From Polyodon spathula (lineage: Eukaryota > Chordata > Actinopteri > Acipenseriformes > Polyodontidae), in the NCBI RefSeq assembly GCF_017654505.1, contig NC_054535.1:79711603-79775602 (forward strand): DNA of 64,000 nucleotides, written 5' to 3'. Under the pieces are notes generated by a model. It saw nothing but the letters and a program-made list of their open reading frames with translations, was not told where the DNA came from and ran no database searches. The first letter of the stretch is position 1, and each line of letters starts with the position of its first letter. Of the stretch, positions 44,801 through 55,128 are shown in pieces. Made by a program: the position numbers and the translations under genes.

Positions 44801-46941
44801 CTTGCGGAAAAGCTTAATAATTTACTAGACAGGTGTAATAAAGAAGCAGGGTCACCTTTCAGTGAACTACCTTGTAACTGGGAGGTGTGGGTTCATTGTA
44901 TTAAGCAGCAGACACAGAAATTGCTCTTGACATGCTATACACGTGCACAGGTTTTATTGACGGCACAGAATTCAGCTGTAGTTACAAGGTGCCGCCACTA
45001 GGGTGCCATGGTTTTGACCTTACTGTAAATACATCATCGAGTGTTTCCTACAAACCTGATTGAACCTCAACTGCTCTTATATTCAATCCCTTTAAAGATT
45101 TGTAAAAAAAATCACACTGCAGTCTGCATGTTCAAAACATTTCCTCATGTCTTTATAACTCCTATTTTTGGAGAAAAGTCACAAGTTACAAAGCTGAGAG
45201 AAAAATAACTTGCAAAAGCTAAAAGATATTGAATTATGTCAGTTTTTGTTTCTAGCATGAAGTGTAACTATTATAAATAGCCCCCCTGCATGCAAGCCAA
45301 TTATAACTGATATTTTTCTTTAGGAAAATCTGTTAGAGCAATTGGAAATCAGGCAGTGGAAGAAAACCCTGAAGAATCTGCAGTAGATGAAGGTAAAATG
45401 GACAGCTTTTTATTACAGATTTTATTTATGGCAATGATTCTTACATAAAGCAAAGGTGGATAGTATTGCTTTGAAGAGATGTTAATCGATGGTTTAAAAT
45501 CAACTTTTGTACAGTGTATTTGCTTTAGGAATAGTATTAGTGTCTCTATACTGCATATTGTATGAGAACATTATTTAATTGATTTTGTATAAATTATTAT
45601 TGAAATTTTGTAAAAATAAATAAATGAATAAATGTCAGACCGAGTGTTGGATCTAGGTTGGTTTGTAGGTCACATGGCCTCATTGCAGCTGGACCATTGT
45701 AGAGGGTTTGAGTTTCAATACATAAAGAGATTAGGTAGCAGGCAGCAGTTGGAGCAGCATTCCATCTGTAGCTGGTATTGTAAACTTCCATTTGAAATAT
45801 CTGCGTATTTCAAATTGAAGTATGCAAGTCAAGCAAAGGAACCAAAAGGGTCACAGTGTTTATAGGGAATTTCTGTAATATATTGTGTACAAATATGGGT
45901 CCCTTTATTAATTGATCATGAACTGTGATGGTGCCGCATGGGACACTTACTGTGTTATTGCATCCTAATCCTAGATAATACATCTGACAGCTTTGTTTGT
46001 CTAGAAACCATACAAAGTGTTTACCTGAAGTGAGAACCTTACTGGTTCATTATGTCTTTTGTTAATATAATCTATGGATTTGTGGAAGCATGCGATTAAA
46101 CCACACCCTTGTTACCTAACCTTAATGATTTATTTTGATGTTTTGATTTCAGGTCTAATAGTGGGGATTGTGGGAGGCTGCATATTTGTCGTTGCAGTTG
46201 TTGCTGCAATTGTCGTTTTTGTCACCCAAAGGTGAGAAAGGGAACTACTGTATCTAACTACCTGTGTGTAGAGAGAAGGTATTTTGGCAAGTGTTACTGC
46301 CCACTTGTTAAGGGAACTTGAACAAACTGGTTCTGTAATAAAACAAAGAAAAACCATTTCTGTTGTTTGGGTCCTTCCATTACTCAAGGTGCTTCCACTT
46401 TTGTGCAAAACAAATTTGATTTCTGACTGTACAACCTTCTTTTTGTTCTATAAAACTGATTTTAGTATTCACTTTTCTTATGGAGATACAGTATTGCCAT
46501 CTGTTACTTGTAATCTTTTAGAATTAGAATTTGTCTCACACCTCCACAAATATCATATAAACATACCCCCTATTTGACAACATTTATGAAGAAACATATC
46601 ATGAGCTATTGAAGTTGCATTGACTATGCATGTACGGGGCAGCATGAAATATGTTTGGGTTGTCCTGTGGTCCAGGTGCTCCAGGTTTTAGATACCAGTG
46701 TGCATATTTTTTCCAAACTTCCCAGTAAAAAAATAAATAAATAAATAAATGCCAGAGTTGTGCAGATTGTGATGTGTGACTATTTTGTTTGTTGTGTTTA
46801 ACCAGCTACCGAAACTGGACGAATCTGTGAACGTGAAGATAATGTACTGTATGTGATGCTCTCTCTCTCCATTAATGCCCTGTGTTTGTCTTTAGGAAGA
46901 GCCACAGTAAAAGAAGAAGCACTGAAGTAGAGATGAAGTGA
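38763..46941 (+). CDS. Two-Kunitz type I membrane protein, HAI-2/SPINT2-like (six exons, complete)
   Basis: It is probably a cell-surface inhibitor of serine proteases. Exons are 38763-38835, 40296-40484, 43850-44017, 45324-45392, 46153-46231 and 46896-46941, giving 207 residues. Residues 1-20 form a signal peptide. Kunitz 1 is in exon 2, Kunitz 2 in exon 3, and an acidic linker in exon 4. The membrane segment (GIVGGCIFVVAVVAAIVVFV) is in exon 5, and the basic tail RKSHSKRRSTEVEMK in exon 6. One domain per exon with phase-1 borders is usual for Kunitz genes. Kunitz 2 has all six Cys. Kunitz 1 has four, with the Cys14 and Cys38 positions replaced by Ser and Glu. HAI-2 has the same order of parts, but the tail differs, so no symbol is given. 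Polyadenylation signals lie at about 47002-47037 and 47242. Confidence 0.9.
39430..40007 (-). mobile_element. Solo LTR with CATAC target duplication
   Basis: TGTGACAGAG at the left and TCTGTGACA at the right form the terminal inverted repeat. CATAC is repeated directly outside (39425-39429 and 40008-40012), the five-base duplication usual for LTR retrotransposons. The length, 578 bases, is typical, and no internal region remains. It sits in intron 1 of the Kunitz gene. Orientation is uncertain. Confidence 0.8.
40296..40484 (+). CDS. Kunitz gene exon 2: divergent Kunitz domain 1
   Basis: It encodes DCSLSPDAGTGSQNRIQFHY, then DKIKNLCQPFIYKGEGGNAN and RFAKEKECMKNC. The Cys pairs 5-55 and 30-51 (BPTI numbering) are kept. 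The reactive-loop Cys14 is Ser (TGSQN), and Cys38 is Glu (KGEGGN). The classical inhibitory loop is therefore not cross-linked. Confidence 0.93.
41030..43367 (+). mobile_element. DIRS-like retroelement, short derivative
   Basis: The ends are inverted: GGCCACCAAATATAGTTTAT at 41051 and, inward from 43358, GGCCACCAAACATTGTTTAT, followed by GGGATATATGCTTGCCTATT and GGGATATACGCCTGCCTATT. This is the inverted-terminal-repeat style and wording of fish DIRS elements. The inside is GC-rich, unlike its surroundings. It carries broken frames with gag-like wording near 42690-43300: MLVVYMDGILYDTLLPEPVA, GQALGWSLAGLVV, DTDKAALFEAPLSPGHIFGP, then EASRQVASLLPPP. No reverse transcriptase, RNase H or tyrosine recombinase was seen, and 2.3 kb is too short for them. 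It lies in the intron between the two Kunitz exons. Confidence 0.82.
42689..43325 (+). pseudogene. DIRS gag-like coding remnant
   Basis: The frame 42689-43066 reads LALLEEAEKLGLVGFPPVDS, then STHLANTSSMLVVYMDGILY and LLPEPVAMELRLLLHT. The continuing similarity (GQALGWSLAGLVV, ALFEAPLSPGHIFGPAV) shifts frame near 43010 and has stops. The family assignment rests on remembered wording of DIRS gag proteins. Confidence 0.65.
43850..44017 (+). CDS. Kunitz gene exon 3: canonical Kunitz domain 2
   Basis: It reads LCDMPSVTGSCYGRILMWYF, then NSTASTCRTFIYSGCHGNAN and RFSTRVECLEFC. All six Cys are in register. The residue after Cys14 (P1) is Tyr, which points to chymotrypsin-like targets rather than the trypsin-like ones of domains with Arg or Lys. 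NST is a glycosylation sequon. Confidence 0.96.
44018..45323. other. Kunitz intron 3, nothing firmly recognised
   Basis: The open frame 44690-45001 is preceded and followed by unremarkable DNA and has no known similarity. A weak inverted pair (CTACCTTGTAACTG near 44868, TAGTTACAAGGT near 44980) may mark a small repeat. Confidence 0.4.
45324..45392 (+). CDS. Kunitz gene exon 4, acidic linker
   Basis: GKSVRAIGNQAVEENPEESA then VDE joins Kunitz 2 to the membrane segment. Acceptor TTTCTTTAG, donor GAAGGTAAAA, phase 1 at both ends. Confidence 0.85.
46153..46231 (+). CDS. Kunitz gene exon 5, transmembrane segment
   Basis: GIVGGCIFVVAVVAAIVVFV is a strong membrane helix ending in TQR. Acceptor TTGATTTCAG, donor CAAAGGTGAGA. 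Confidence 0.93.
46896..46941 (+). CDS. Kunitz gene exon 6, cytoplasmic tail and stop
   Basis: The acceptor is TTTGTCTTTAG. The tail RKSHSKRRSTEVEMK is basic next to the membrane, as expected for a type I protein, and ends in TGA. Confidence 0.88.
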
Positions 46942-46998
46942 AAAGAAAAACAACAGCAAAAATACACGTTGGATCAGGAATCAAAGTGCATTTTCAGT

Positions 46999-47004
46999 AA
47001 AAAA

Positions 47005-47035
<31 letters not shown>

Positions 47036-47037
47036 AA
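46999..47037. repeat. (AAAT)n with polyadenylation signals
   Basis: About nine AAAT units create overlapping AATAAA signals about 60 bases after the Kunitz stop codon. Confidence 0.9.
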
Positions 47038-47249
47038 TGAATGCTGTACATAACGGGCAAGATTCTCAAGATTCTCAAATTGTTATAAACAGCACAATGT
47101 ATTTTCTTCTGGTGAAAACGTCAATTACAAATCCATGTGTCATTGTCTATTTCTGATTATAATAATGTGATAATTAGTAATGTGAGAATCTATCCTAATG
47201 TTTTTGATTGTTTGAGAAGATTATTTACTGTAAAGGCTTTCAATAAAAT

Positions 47250-49600
47250 ACGTTTTATACAAACCATCAATACGACAAGTGGTGTCCTGTTATATAATGT
47301 TTATTACATGACAGTAGCTGTTATTTAATTGGCATAAATATTGGACTTCCTGTAGGTGTGCGGTCTTTTGTAGGTTTTTCACTCTACACTGCACATTGTG
47401 CATAAATCAAAATACAGGCCTCACAATCTTTTTATCATTGTGTCATTGTATTCTCCTTCGCTTGCTCTGTGCTAGCACCAAAATTCTACCCTTCATGTGA
47501 GCTAGTTAATCCACAACATGTACTGTAGATGTACCCCATGCCACTTTATACCTACTTAAAAAACGATTTCCTGAATAAGATAGCCCTACTTTTATGACTC
47601 TGCTAGTACTTGTAGCAGAAGAAAAACATCTAGTTGTAAGAGCAGTGTTTAAGTGTTGTGCCAGTCAGTGAAAATATATTCTTGAAAAATGAAGAAAACA
47701 ACTAGATTTACAGAATTTGTATTTTTTATTTATTTTTTTACAATGTAGTCATTGTGTGCATGGCTGGATTAAAGGACGTGGGGCCTGACGCTAACCCATA
47801 TTTTGGGGGCCCTGTGCTTATTATGCCGAATGGTGCATATTTGTTTATCAGGCCCTGCATTGGGGACAGAGAGTGCGAGTGGAGTGAGCTAGCTGTATAA
47901 GGAGCGAGGGAATGGACATTTCCAGCCCGCTCTTTCACAGCACTGAGAAGAACTGAGCGCGATTTTATTTTTCTTAAATACATGTTCGGCCATGGAGTTT
48001 GCACAGAAAATTAAAAAAAAACAAAGGTGACAAATACAGATGCAGTCATTTTACAGTATTTTTCATCATGCCTGTGCATGGTAACCATTCATTTTCCAGT
48101 TTCAAACCAAAAGCACTTTTATGTCTAATTTGCATATAGGTTAATCTGGCCTGATGGTGTTCCAATATAATTTTACTGTAGGTTTAAGATTTAAGAATTA
48201 AATGGAAGTGCCTTCCAATGAATTGCATACATGATAATTGAATAACCCTGTTAACTTTAAAAATAGTAAAGCACATTTCCTATGAAAATGCACATGCTGT
48301 AGATTCCTGTGAAATTCATATCCTGTGTGTCTAACAGTTTATAAGGAAAACACATTTTCAAAAGAAATGTGCTTCACAATTATATGCAATTATAAGGCAA
48401 ACAATTACATGTATTACACAGTATATGTTACTGATAATTGCATATGCTGGTAATTGCATAAAACAGTAGGCACATGGGCTATGCAATTAACAACAATCTA
48501 CTGTAATAAGACTTAACAGGATGTGCTTCTGGAATTATTTAAAGTTGGATTTCAGTGTATTTTAATAAAGTCAGTAGATATTGGACACTTCACCAGCCTA
48601 ACTGCTTGTGTTTACAATTAGAAAAACAGGAACTTGAGCCCTCATTCTTAATTATTTTTTTCCCCCCCTAGAGGTATTAACCCTTTCAGGTATTAACCCT
48701 GTCTGTACCTTGCAGCCGACTCAGGGTAAAGGTGGCCACGAGTTACGCCGCTTGTCCAGTCTGCTGTAACCTTTATTTTGTTAACTACTATTTTCTACAG
48801 TTTTAAAATAGACCTATAATGTTATTTTTCTACACACAGACTGTACTAACTAGGTAGGTTTTTAATTCATCCAAAGTTAACCTGAACAGTCAGAATCTTT
48901 TGCTGCATGTTTACTAAAATAAATAAATAAATAAATACATTGACAATATTGGGGTAAGCATTTCTAAGATTTATTTGGCTAAGGGTTGGTCTATTGAAAG
49001 CTTTCACACGTGTTATCACAACTATGTTCTAGGGAATTTTTTAAGGTGGTTTATGAATATGTTGTGGCCAGTGTTATTATCGTATACACGTGAACATTTT
49101 ATTATAGAGGTAGGTATTATTAATCGTATTTTGAAAACGTTTAACATTTTAACAGAGGTGTAATTAACCTCAAATGTTTCCTCGTTAATATATCTAAATA
49201 ACCTCGCCTTGTAACGCGTAAGATGTAAGGTTGTTTGGGATTTATGAGATCAATTTATACTCCGAACAACTATAACAAACAATCGATTACAATTTTTAAA
49301 GTCATAATTTTTCTCTGTGTTGTAGTATTGCCATTAAGACGAGTCTGTATCCGAAAATGACAAGGCGCTAATTTGAGCGAACCACCTTAATTTGTTTTGC
49401 ACTGTCAGAAATCGCAGGGGGCGTTGCAGAGCTTTAAACACGCAACATTAAAAGCGTTTTTCATTTCAGCGTGAATAACACGGTAGTACAAGTTGTTACT
49501 TGCCATTAATACTCAGAAAGAGTACTTTCATTTATTTACATATATAAAAAAAGTATGTTTGTGGCAATACCTGAGAAAATACGCTATCGGTAATATCTCT
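47250..49600. other. Intergenic between the Kunitz and myosin genes
   Basis: The part at 47740-48005 has the look of a DNA-transposon end (CATGGCTGGATTAAAGGACG and GGGGGCCCTGTGC), but no second end was found. The rest is AT-rich. A CpG-richer patch at about 49370-49450 may belong to the myosin promoter. Confidence 0.35.
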
Positions 49601-49777
49601 ATTCTGTGGGTTCGAGAGAGCTCGTGAATGATAATCACATCTTAAAATCTTTGTTAAGTTTTGGTGGGCAGGAAGAAGAATCAGGAGACGTGGTTGGTCT
49701 CGTAATTGGTTTTACAACGAGATTTTCCAAGGCGCTGGTTATCATTAAAAACTTTTTAGGGTTATTATTTAAGAACA

Positions 49778-49879
49778 ATGGCAGTTAGAACCCAAGAAGA
49801 TTTGGCAACCCTTTCTGAACTGGATGAAAAAAGTTTACTGGAATCACTCAGCAACAGATTTCAACAAAACCAAATATAT
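49778..49879 (+). CDS. Myosin exon 1
   Basis: MAVRTQEDLATLSELDEKSL then LESLSNRFQQNQIY. It ends in phase 0 at TATGTAAGT, exactly where many myosins split NxIYTY(I/V)G. Confidence 0.85.
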
Positions 49880-52800
49880 GTAAGTACATTAAAAAAAAAA
49901 AAAAAAGTACAAGTTTTCAAAAGTTGAATAAATAGATGTTGACCACAAATGGTTGTGAGCGGATAACCGTGATAGTGTAATTTAAATGTTTTTGTTCTTT
50001 ATGAATATGCTTACCGGAAGATTTAAAATCAGAACAAAACGTCTGTGCAGCCCTGCCAGTACATATGTAAACCAGTTTTTATTAAATACATGATATTTTC
50101 ATTTTTCTTGCTGGATTCAGTGTAATTATGCCGTTTAATCATTAAAAGAGTGTACATAACCACGTACTTATATGTAGGTGATTAAAAAACAAAACAAAAA
50201 CAAACAAAAAAAAATGTTCTCCGTAACATTCATAATAATAATAAACACGAATAGCTAGTATTTGTTTTATTTAATATTTTTTACATGTAAGGATGAAAAG
50301 TTAATTTTTTAAAATTTATTTTAGTAATTTTAGGTAACAAAACAAAAAAAACACCACTAAAACGTAACTTTCAAAAGCAAGGCGCATTTTCTGTGAGGGG
50401 GGAAAAAAAACAAAAAACTGGAGAAATGTCACCAGTCATCATCCAGGCATTTCACAATGTACAGGCAGCAGTGGGTAGCTTCACCATATTTGCGAGGTGC
50501 CATTGTCAGTGGTTGTTTCTGTGGCGATCCAGCAGGTCAAATTGTAGTTGGTAAATGTTTACAATAAAGACTGTATTGCACAAGTAGATACTAGGTATTG
50601 AAATCTACCATTGCACAGTAAACTGCATTGGAAGCAATGTTTTGTTTTGTTTTTTTTAATCACATTTCATAACGCCTGTTTAAATAACTTTGCATATATT
50701 TGTTTGACAGATCACATGAAGTAAAATTTGACTTGTGTCTGAATGCTTGTGTAAATCAACCATGTTATCTATGATAAGTCAGTACAGAATCATGTTTTCT
50801 GCTAAGGAAGCCGTTTACTTGCACAGACAACAGTGTCAGAGGATCTGCACTGTGCCTTACAAAACAATGGCTGACAGGACCTACCTCCATTTAACAAACT
50901 TACTTGAAAACTAATAGGAACCAGTTTATGCATACAGTACCTGTGCATTATAATAGTACAAAGTCAGATCCACTTGCTCTAAACCACTTGGAGCAAGTGG
51001 TTTGCAAAGAGCAAACCAATCAAAACCTATGCATGGTAAAACAGACTCCAGGAGTAGAAACACCAGTAAGAGCAGGGGGTAGGTGGGCCTAAAAGAACAG
51101 TAAGGTAGTATGTGATGACTGAGTGGAGCAGCAGTACATTTTTGTGGATGATACTAGCACGTCTTAAAAAAATGACTAAGAGAGCCATACTCGGTCATTC
51201 GAAGAGCCAGGTACTGCCATGATCCATTTCTGTTGCGGGTTAATTTAAACACATAAGAACTAAGTTAGTACTCATAACTTTACAGAACAAGTACCCCCAT
51301 TAGAATCGTGGAAATGCTGAAAACAGGAGAGTGGTCCTGGGATTCGGAGCGTGAAGGACAGAAGGAAGTATTTTAGTACACTGTGCTTTGCTTTGCGGGG
51401 CTGCAGGTGAATAACCAGCGGCAGCAGTTTTAAGATGTGGGACGGTTAAAGCTCGGCATTCCCATTTGGGACTGAAAGCCGTAGAGCAGAATAAGCTGTG
51501 CTGGTCATCAAAGGAAAAGAGCAAGAATGTTTCGAATTATTTATTTATTTTTGGGTGGTATCGTCTTGATAGGATCAGCTAAATATGTACAGAATACAAC
51601 ACTGTAGACTTTGCCTTTTCTGAGGCGAAACTGACCTGTTAGGGGAACTTTCATTACCTTATGTTTTCATGTTTCACATGAAGAACAGAACTCTGTGTTC
51701 TCAAGAGCTTGTGTATTTTATATATCCAGCTGATCCCACCTAAAAGGTTAACAAAAAACCCTTTGTTTGTTGCTGTATTTATGGCTGAATATATACTGAA
51801 GCAACTGGGAGAGATATTAATTTACTAGTTCTGCTATGCTTATCAAATTCTGGTCTTTCAGGGACATTACAGTATAAATGTGGTTCCACATTTGCTCAGT
51901 TATGATGGGGGCATGTCATGAAGAACTAAGACTAGATACAAAAAGCCTTGATTGCAGAGATAGAGAAGTCTGCGGTACTGTATGCATGACTTGAAAGTGG
52001 GTTTTGATGGAAAGTTTCATTTTGACTCATAAGTAACAATGATCAGTAGTATAATGCATTTTCTTTTCTGTCTAAAATAAGCTACTAATATTTTATGCTA
52101 CTGTATTGTATTTTGTGCCTTTCACGTGAAGTTACATGCAACAGTGATTGTGAATAGACAGTGCAGTGTTTATACTGTACAGCTGATGCATTCTTTCCTT
52201 CACATGGTTTAAATAGCAGAAACTGGTTTGCGCTGCTTCGACTTGACTTTCACAAATAGTTCATTCTAAAATATAGCCTATTTATCATTTTATTCCTGAA
52301 ATAAATGTATGTGGGATTTCATTGGACTTCCATGTGCACTGAACTCAATTACATTTGGAAACATGAGTACAGTAGCGGAATGAGCCAAGTTCTGCAAGAC
52401 CTGTTGTACGCAGCCCCTGCTGTTGTCTGATGGTAATTAAAAATTGAGTGGGTTGATCCTAAGTGATTATTGGGACTACTAGAGCATTGCTTATGACCCT
52501 CCACCGACAGGAAGTTGAAAGCAGTTTCAGTACAGTATTTCCACAGGTCTAACCTCATTGGAGCAGGTGAAATCACACACTAATCCTAACGTGCAGTCAA
52601 GTTCCCTGTGGAAAAAGTGGAAATGTTTTATGCAGCTCCGTCTCTCACAGCAATGTCTGCTGGGCCTTTCCAGTTTTCTGTAATGTTTATGAGTAGCTAA
52701 ATTATTTAACATGCTGCAAGTATGCAACATAATCTTCTAATGTCTCTATGTGACTGGATTAAAGAATAGTTTTAACTGAAGTGGCAGAGTAACAATCTTA

Positions 52801-55069
52801 TTTTGATTGTTGTGATGCTGAAATGATGTCTTAAGAGTACATCATGTAGGCATTATTACATCCCTGGGGAGGTGGGAGTACAGTATTAAATATACCGGAT
52901 TCTTCCGAGTCAACGCCAAGGTTTGAACTATTGCCCCACCCCCACTTTTAGATGAATTTTTCACTGTTTCTAATAACCATGCACATAAAAATAAATAACC
53001 ATGTGCAAGTAATGGCTGAGATTTCAGATCTCATGCTTCAAGTGAGTAGAACAGGCTGTGCAGAACAGTAGTTGCTCTGTGCATTGATTGAATAAATTGT
53101 AAGCACTTTTTGTTTCCGATCCGACAACACAGACTGAGTCTGATTGATTACAGTTTTCCTTTTAAGCTAAAATCCATTATTTTAATTGTATTTATTTATT
53201 ATTTATTTATTTATTTTCCAATAGACTTCAGCTTTAAAGGTTAATGTGTGTTTTATGAACATACTCAGGCAAACTGTTTACTTTGTATTTCACCATTTAA
53301 TAAAGCTTTAACATAGCTTTGTGCTTTGACTTTTGAATTTTAAACATGTCTAATTCTAAACGTAATCTGTCTAGCTCATGTTAGAAATATTACAGTAATA
53401 TTGCTTGTTATTTCACCCCTATCTTGAGTAAACGCCCCTCCCCCACTTTTGCCTTAATGTCAATTCTATGCCCCCTGGGCATTGACTCGGCGCACACACA
53501 CACAGTACCAGTCAAAAGTTTGAGTACACCTGCTTGAAACCAGGTTTTTCATGATTATCTATGCTTTTAACTGTGTAAACTTGTTTATAAACACTTAATA
53601 TTTCATTATATGATACGTGTACTTACATTTTTAAATGTAAATGTAAATCTTGTCAATTTCAATGAAATGGTCAGTTAAAAGTCTGAAATGTGTATAACAC
53701 GGTGTTAGAACACTGGAATAAGTATACAAGTGTCTTTGTTAGATGTGCTCTGAGTTAACTAGCATGTTTCCTAATTAACCTTTTGTCACCAATTATTGTT
53801 AACAGGAGAGGGTCCATGATTACTATAAATATTGGTAGCATAGGCACAAGTTTGTCATTCCTGTATGTAAGGGAGCAGAGAATGGCAAAGTACGCTCAGT
53901 TAAGCAAAGAAAAATTAAAAATCTGTAATTACTTTAAGAAATGAAGGACAATCTTTAAGACAAATCGCAAGAACTTTGCAAGTGTCTGTAACTGCTGTGG
54001 CCAAGACCATCAAACGATTTGAAGAAACTGGCACTCGTGAGGACCGAACAAGGTCAGGCAGGCCAAGGGTGACCTCAGAATCGGAGAACAAGTTCATTCG
54101 CGTCACAATTCTGCAAAACTGGTGATTAACTGCCCCTGAAATATAAACTTAGCTACATGCTACTAGAAGTACAGATGTTTCAACATCAACTGTTCAGAGG
54201 AGATTGCATGCTGCTGGCCTAACTGGAAGAATTGCTGCAAAGAAACCATTGTTAAGAATGCAGAATAAGAGGAAGAGACTTGTCTGGGCTAAAAAACACA
54301 GAAACTGGACGTTTGAGGACGTTTGGGTCCAACCGCTGAGTATTTGTAAGATGCAGAGAGGGTGAGCACATGAGTTCTGCATGTGTGGTTCCCACTGTCA
54401 AGCATGGAGGAGGCAGTGTCATGGCTTGGGGTTGCTTTGCTGGTGACAGAGTTGGTGATCTTTACCAAGTCCATGGCAAGCTCAACCAGCATGGCTATCA
54501 TAGCATACTTCAGAGGCATGCCATTCCATCAGGATTACGGCTAGTTGGGCAGTCCTTCATTCTTCAGCAAGATAGTGACCTGAAACATACCTCAAAGTTG
54601 TGCAAGAACTATCTGGCGAAGAAGGAAAGCGAATGACAACTCAGTCTAATGACCTGGACTGCCCAGTCTCCAGACCTCAATCCCATAGAACTTGTATGGG
54701 ACGAACTGGACAGAAGAGTCAAAGCAAAGCTACCCACAAGTGCCCTACATCTCTGGGAATTGCTGCAGAAGAGCTGGGAAGACATGTCTGGTGATTTCCT
54801 GCTGAAACCGAATGCCTCGTGTTTGTGAGGCATTCCAAAAATAGCCACCAAAGGGTGGCTATTTTGAGGAATCCAAGATTTAGAGACAATTTTCAATTAT
54901 CTTGAACATTGCTTTGATACTCCTTATGTTTTATTTTGTATATTGTAACATGTGTTTTCATTTTCAAGTATTTACAGAAAAGTATACGACGTAAAACATT
55001 GTCAATTATGAAAGAAATCTTGTTTCCAGCAAGTGTACTCAATCTTTTGACTGGTACTGTGTGTGTGTA

Positions 55070-55128
<59 letters not shown>

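Noticed and set aside
44690..45001. 103-residue frame as a possible alternative Kunitz-gene exon
   Set aside because: It has no Cys pattern, no phase-matching splice sites and no similarity. Its start is not in a good context.
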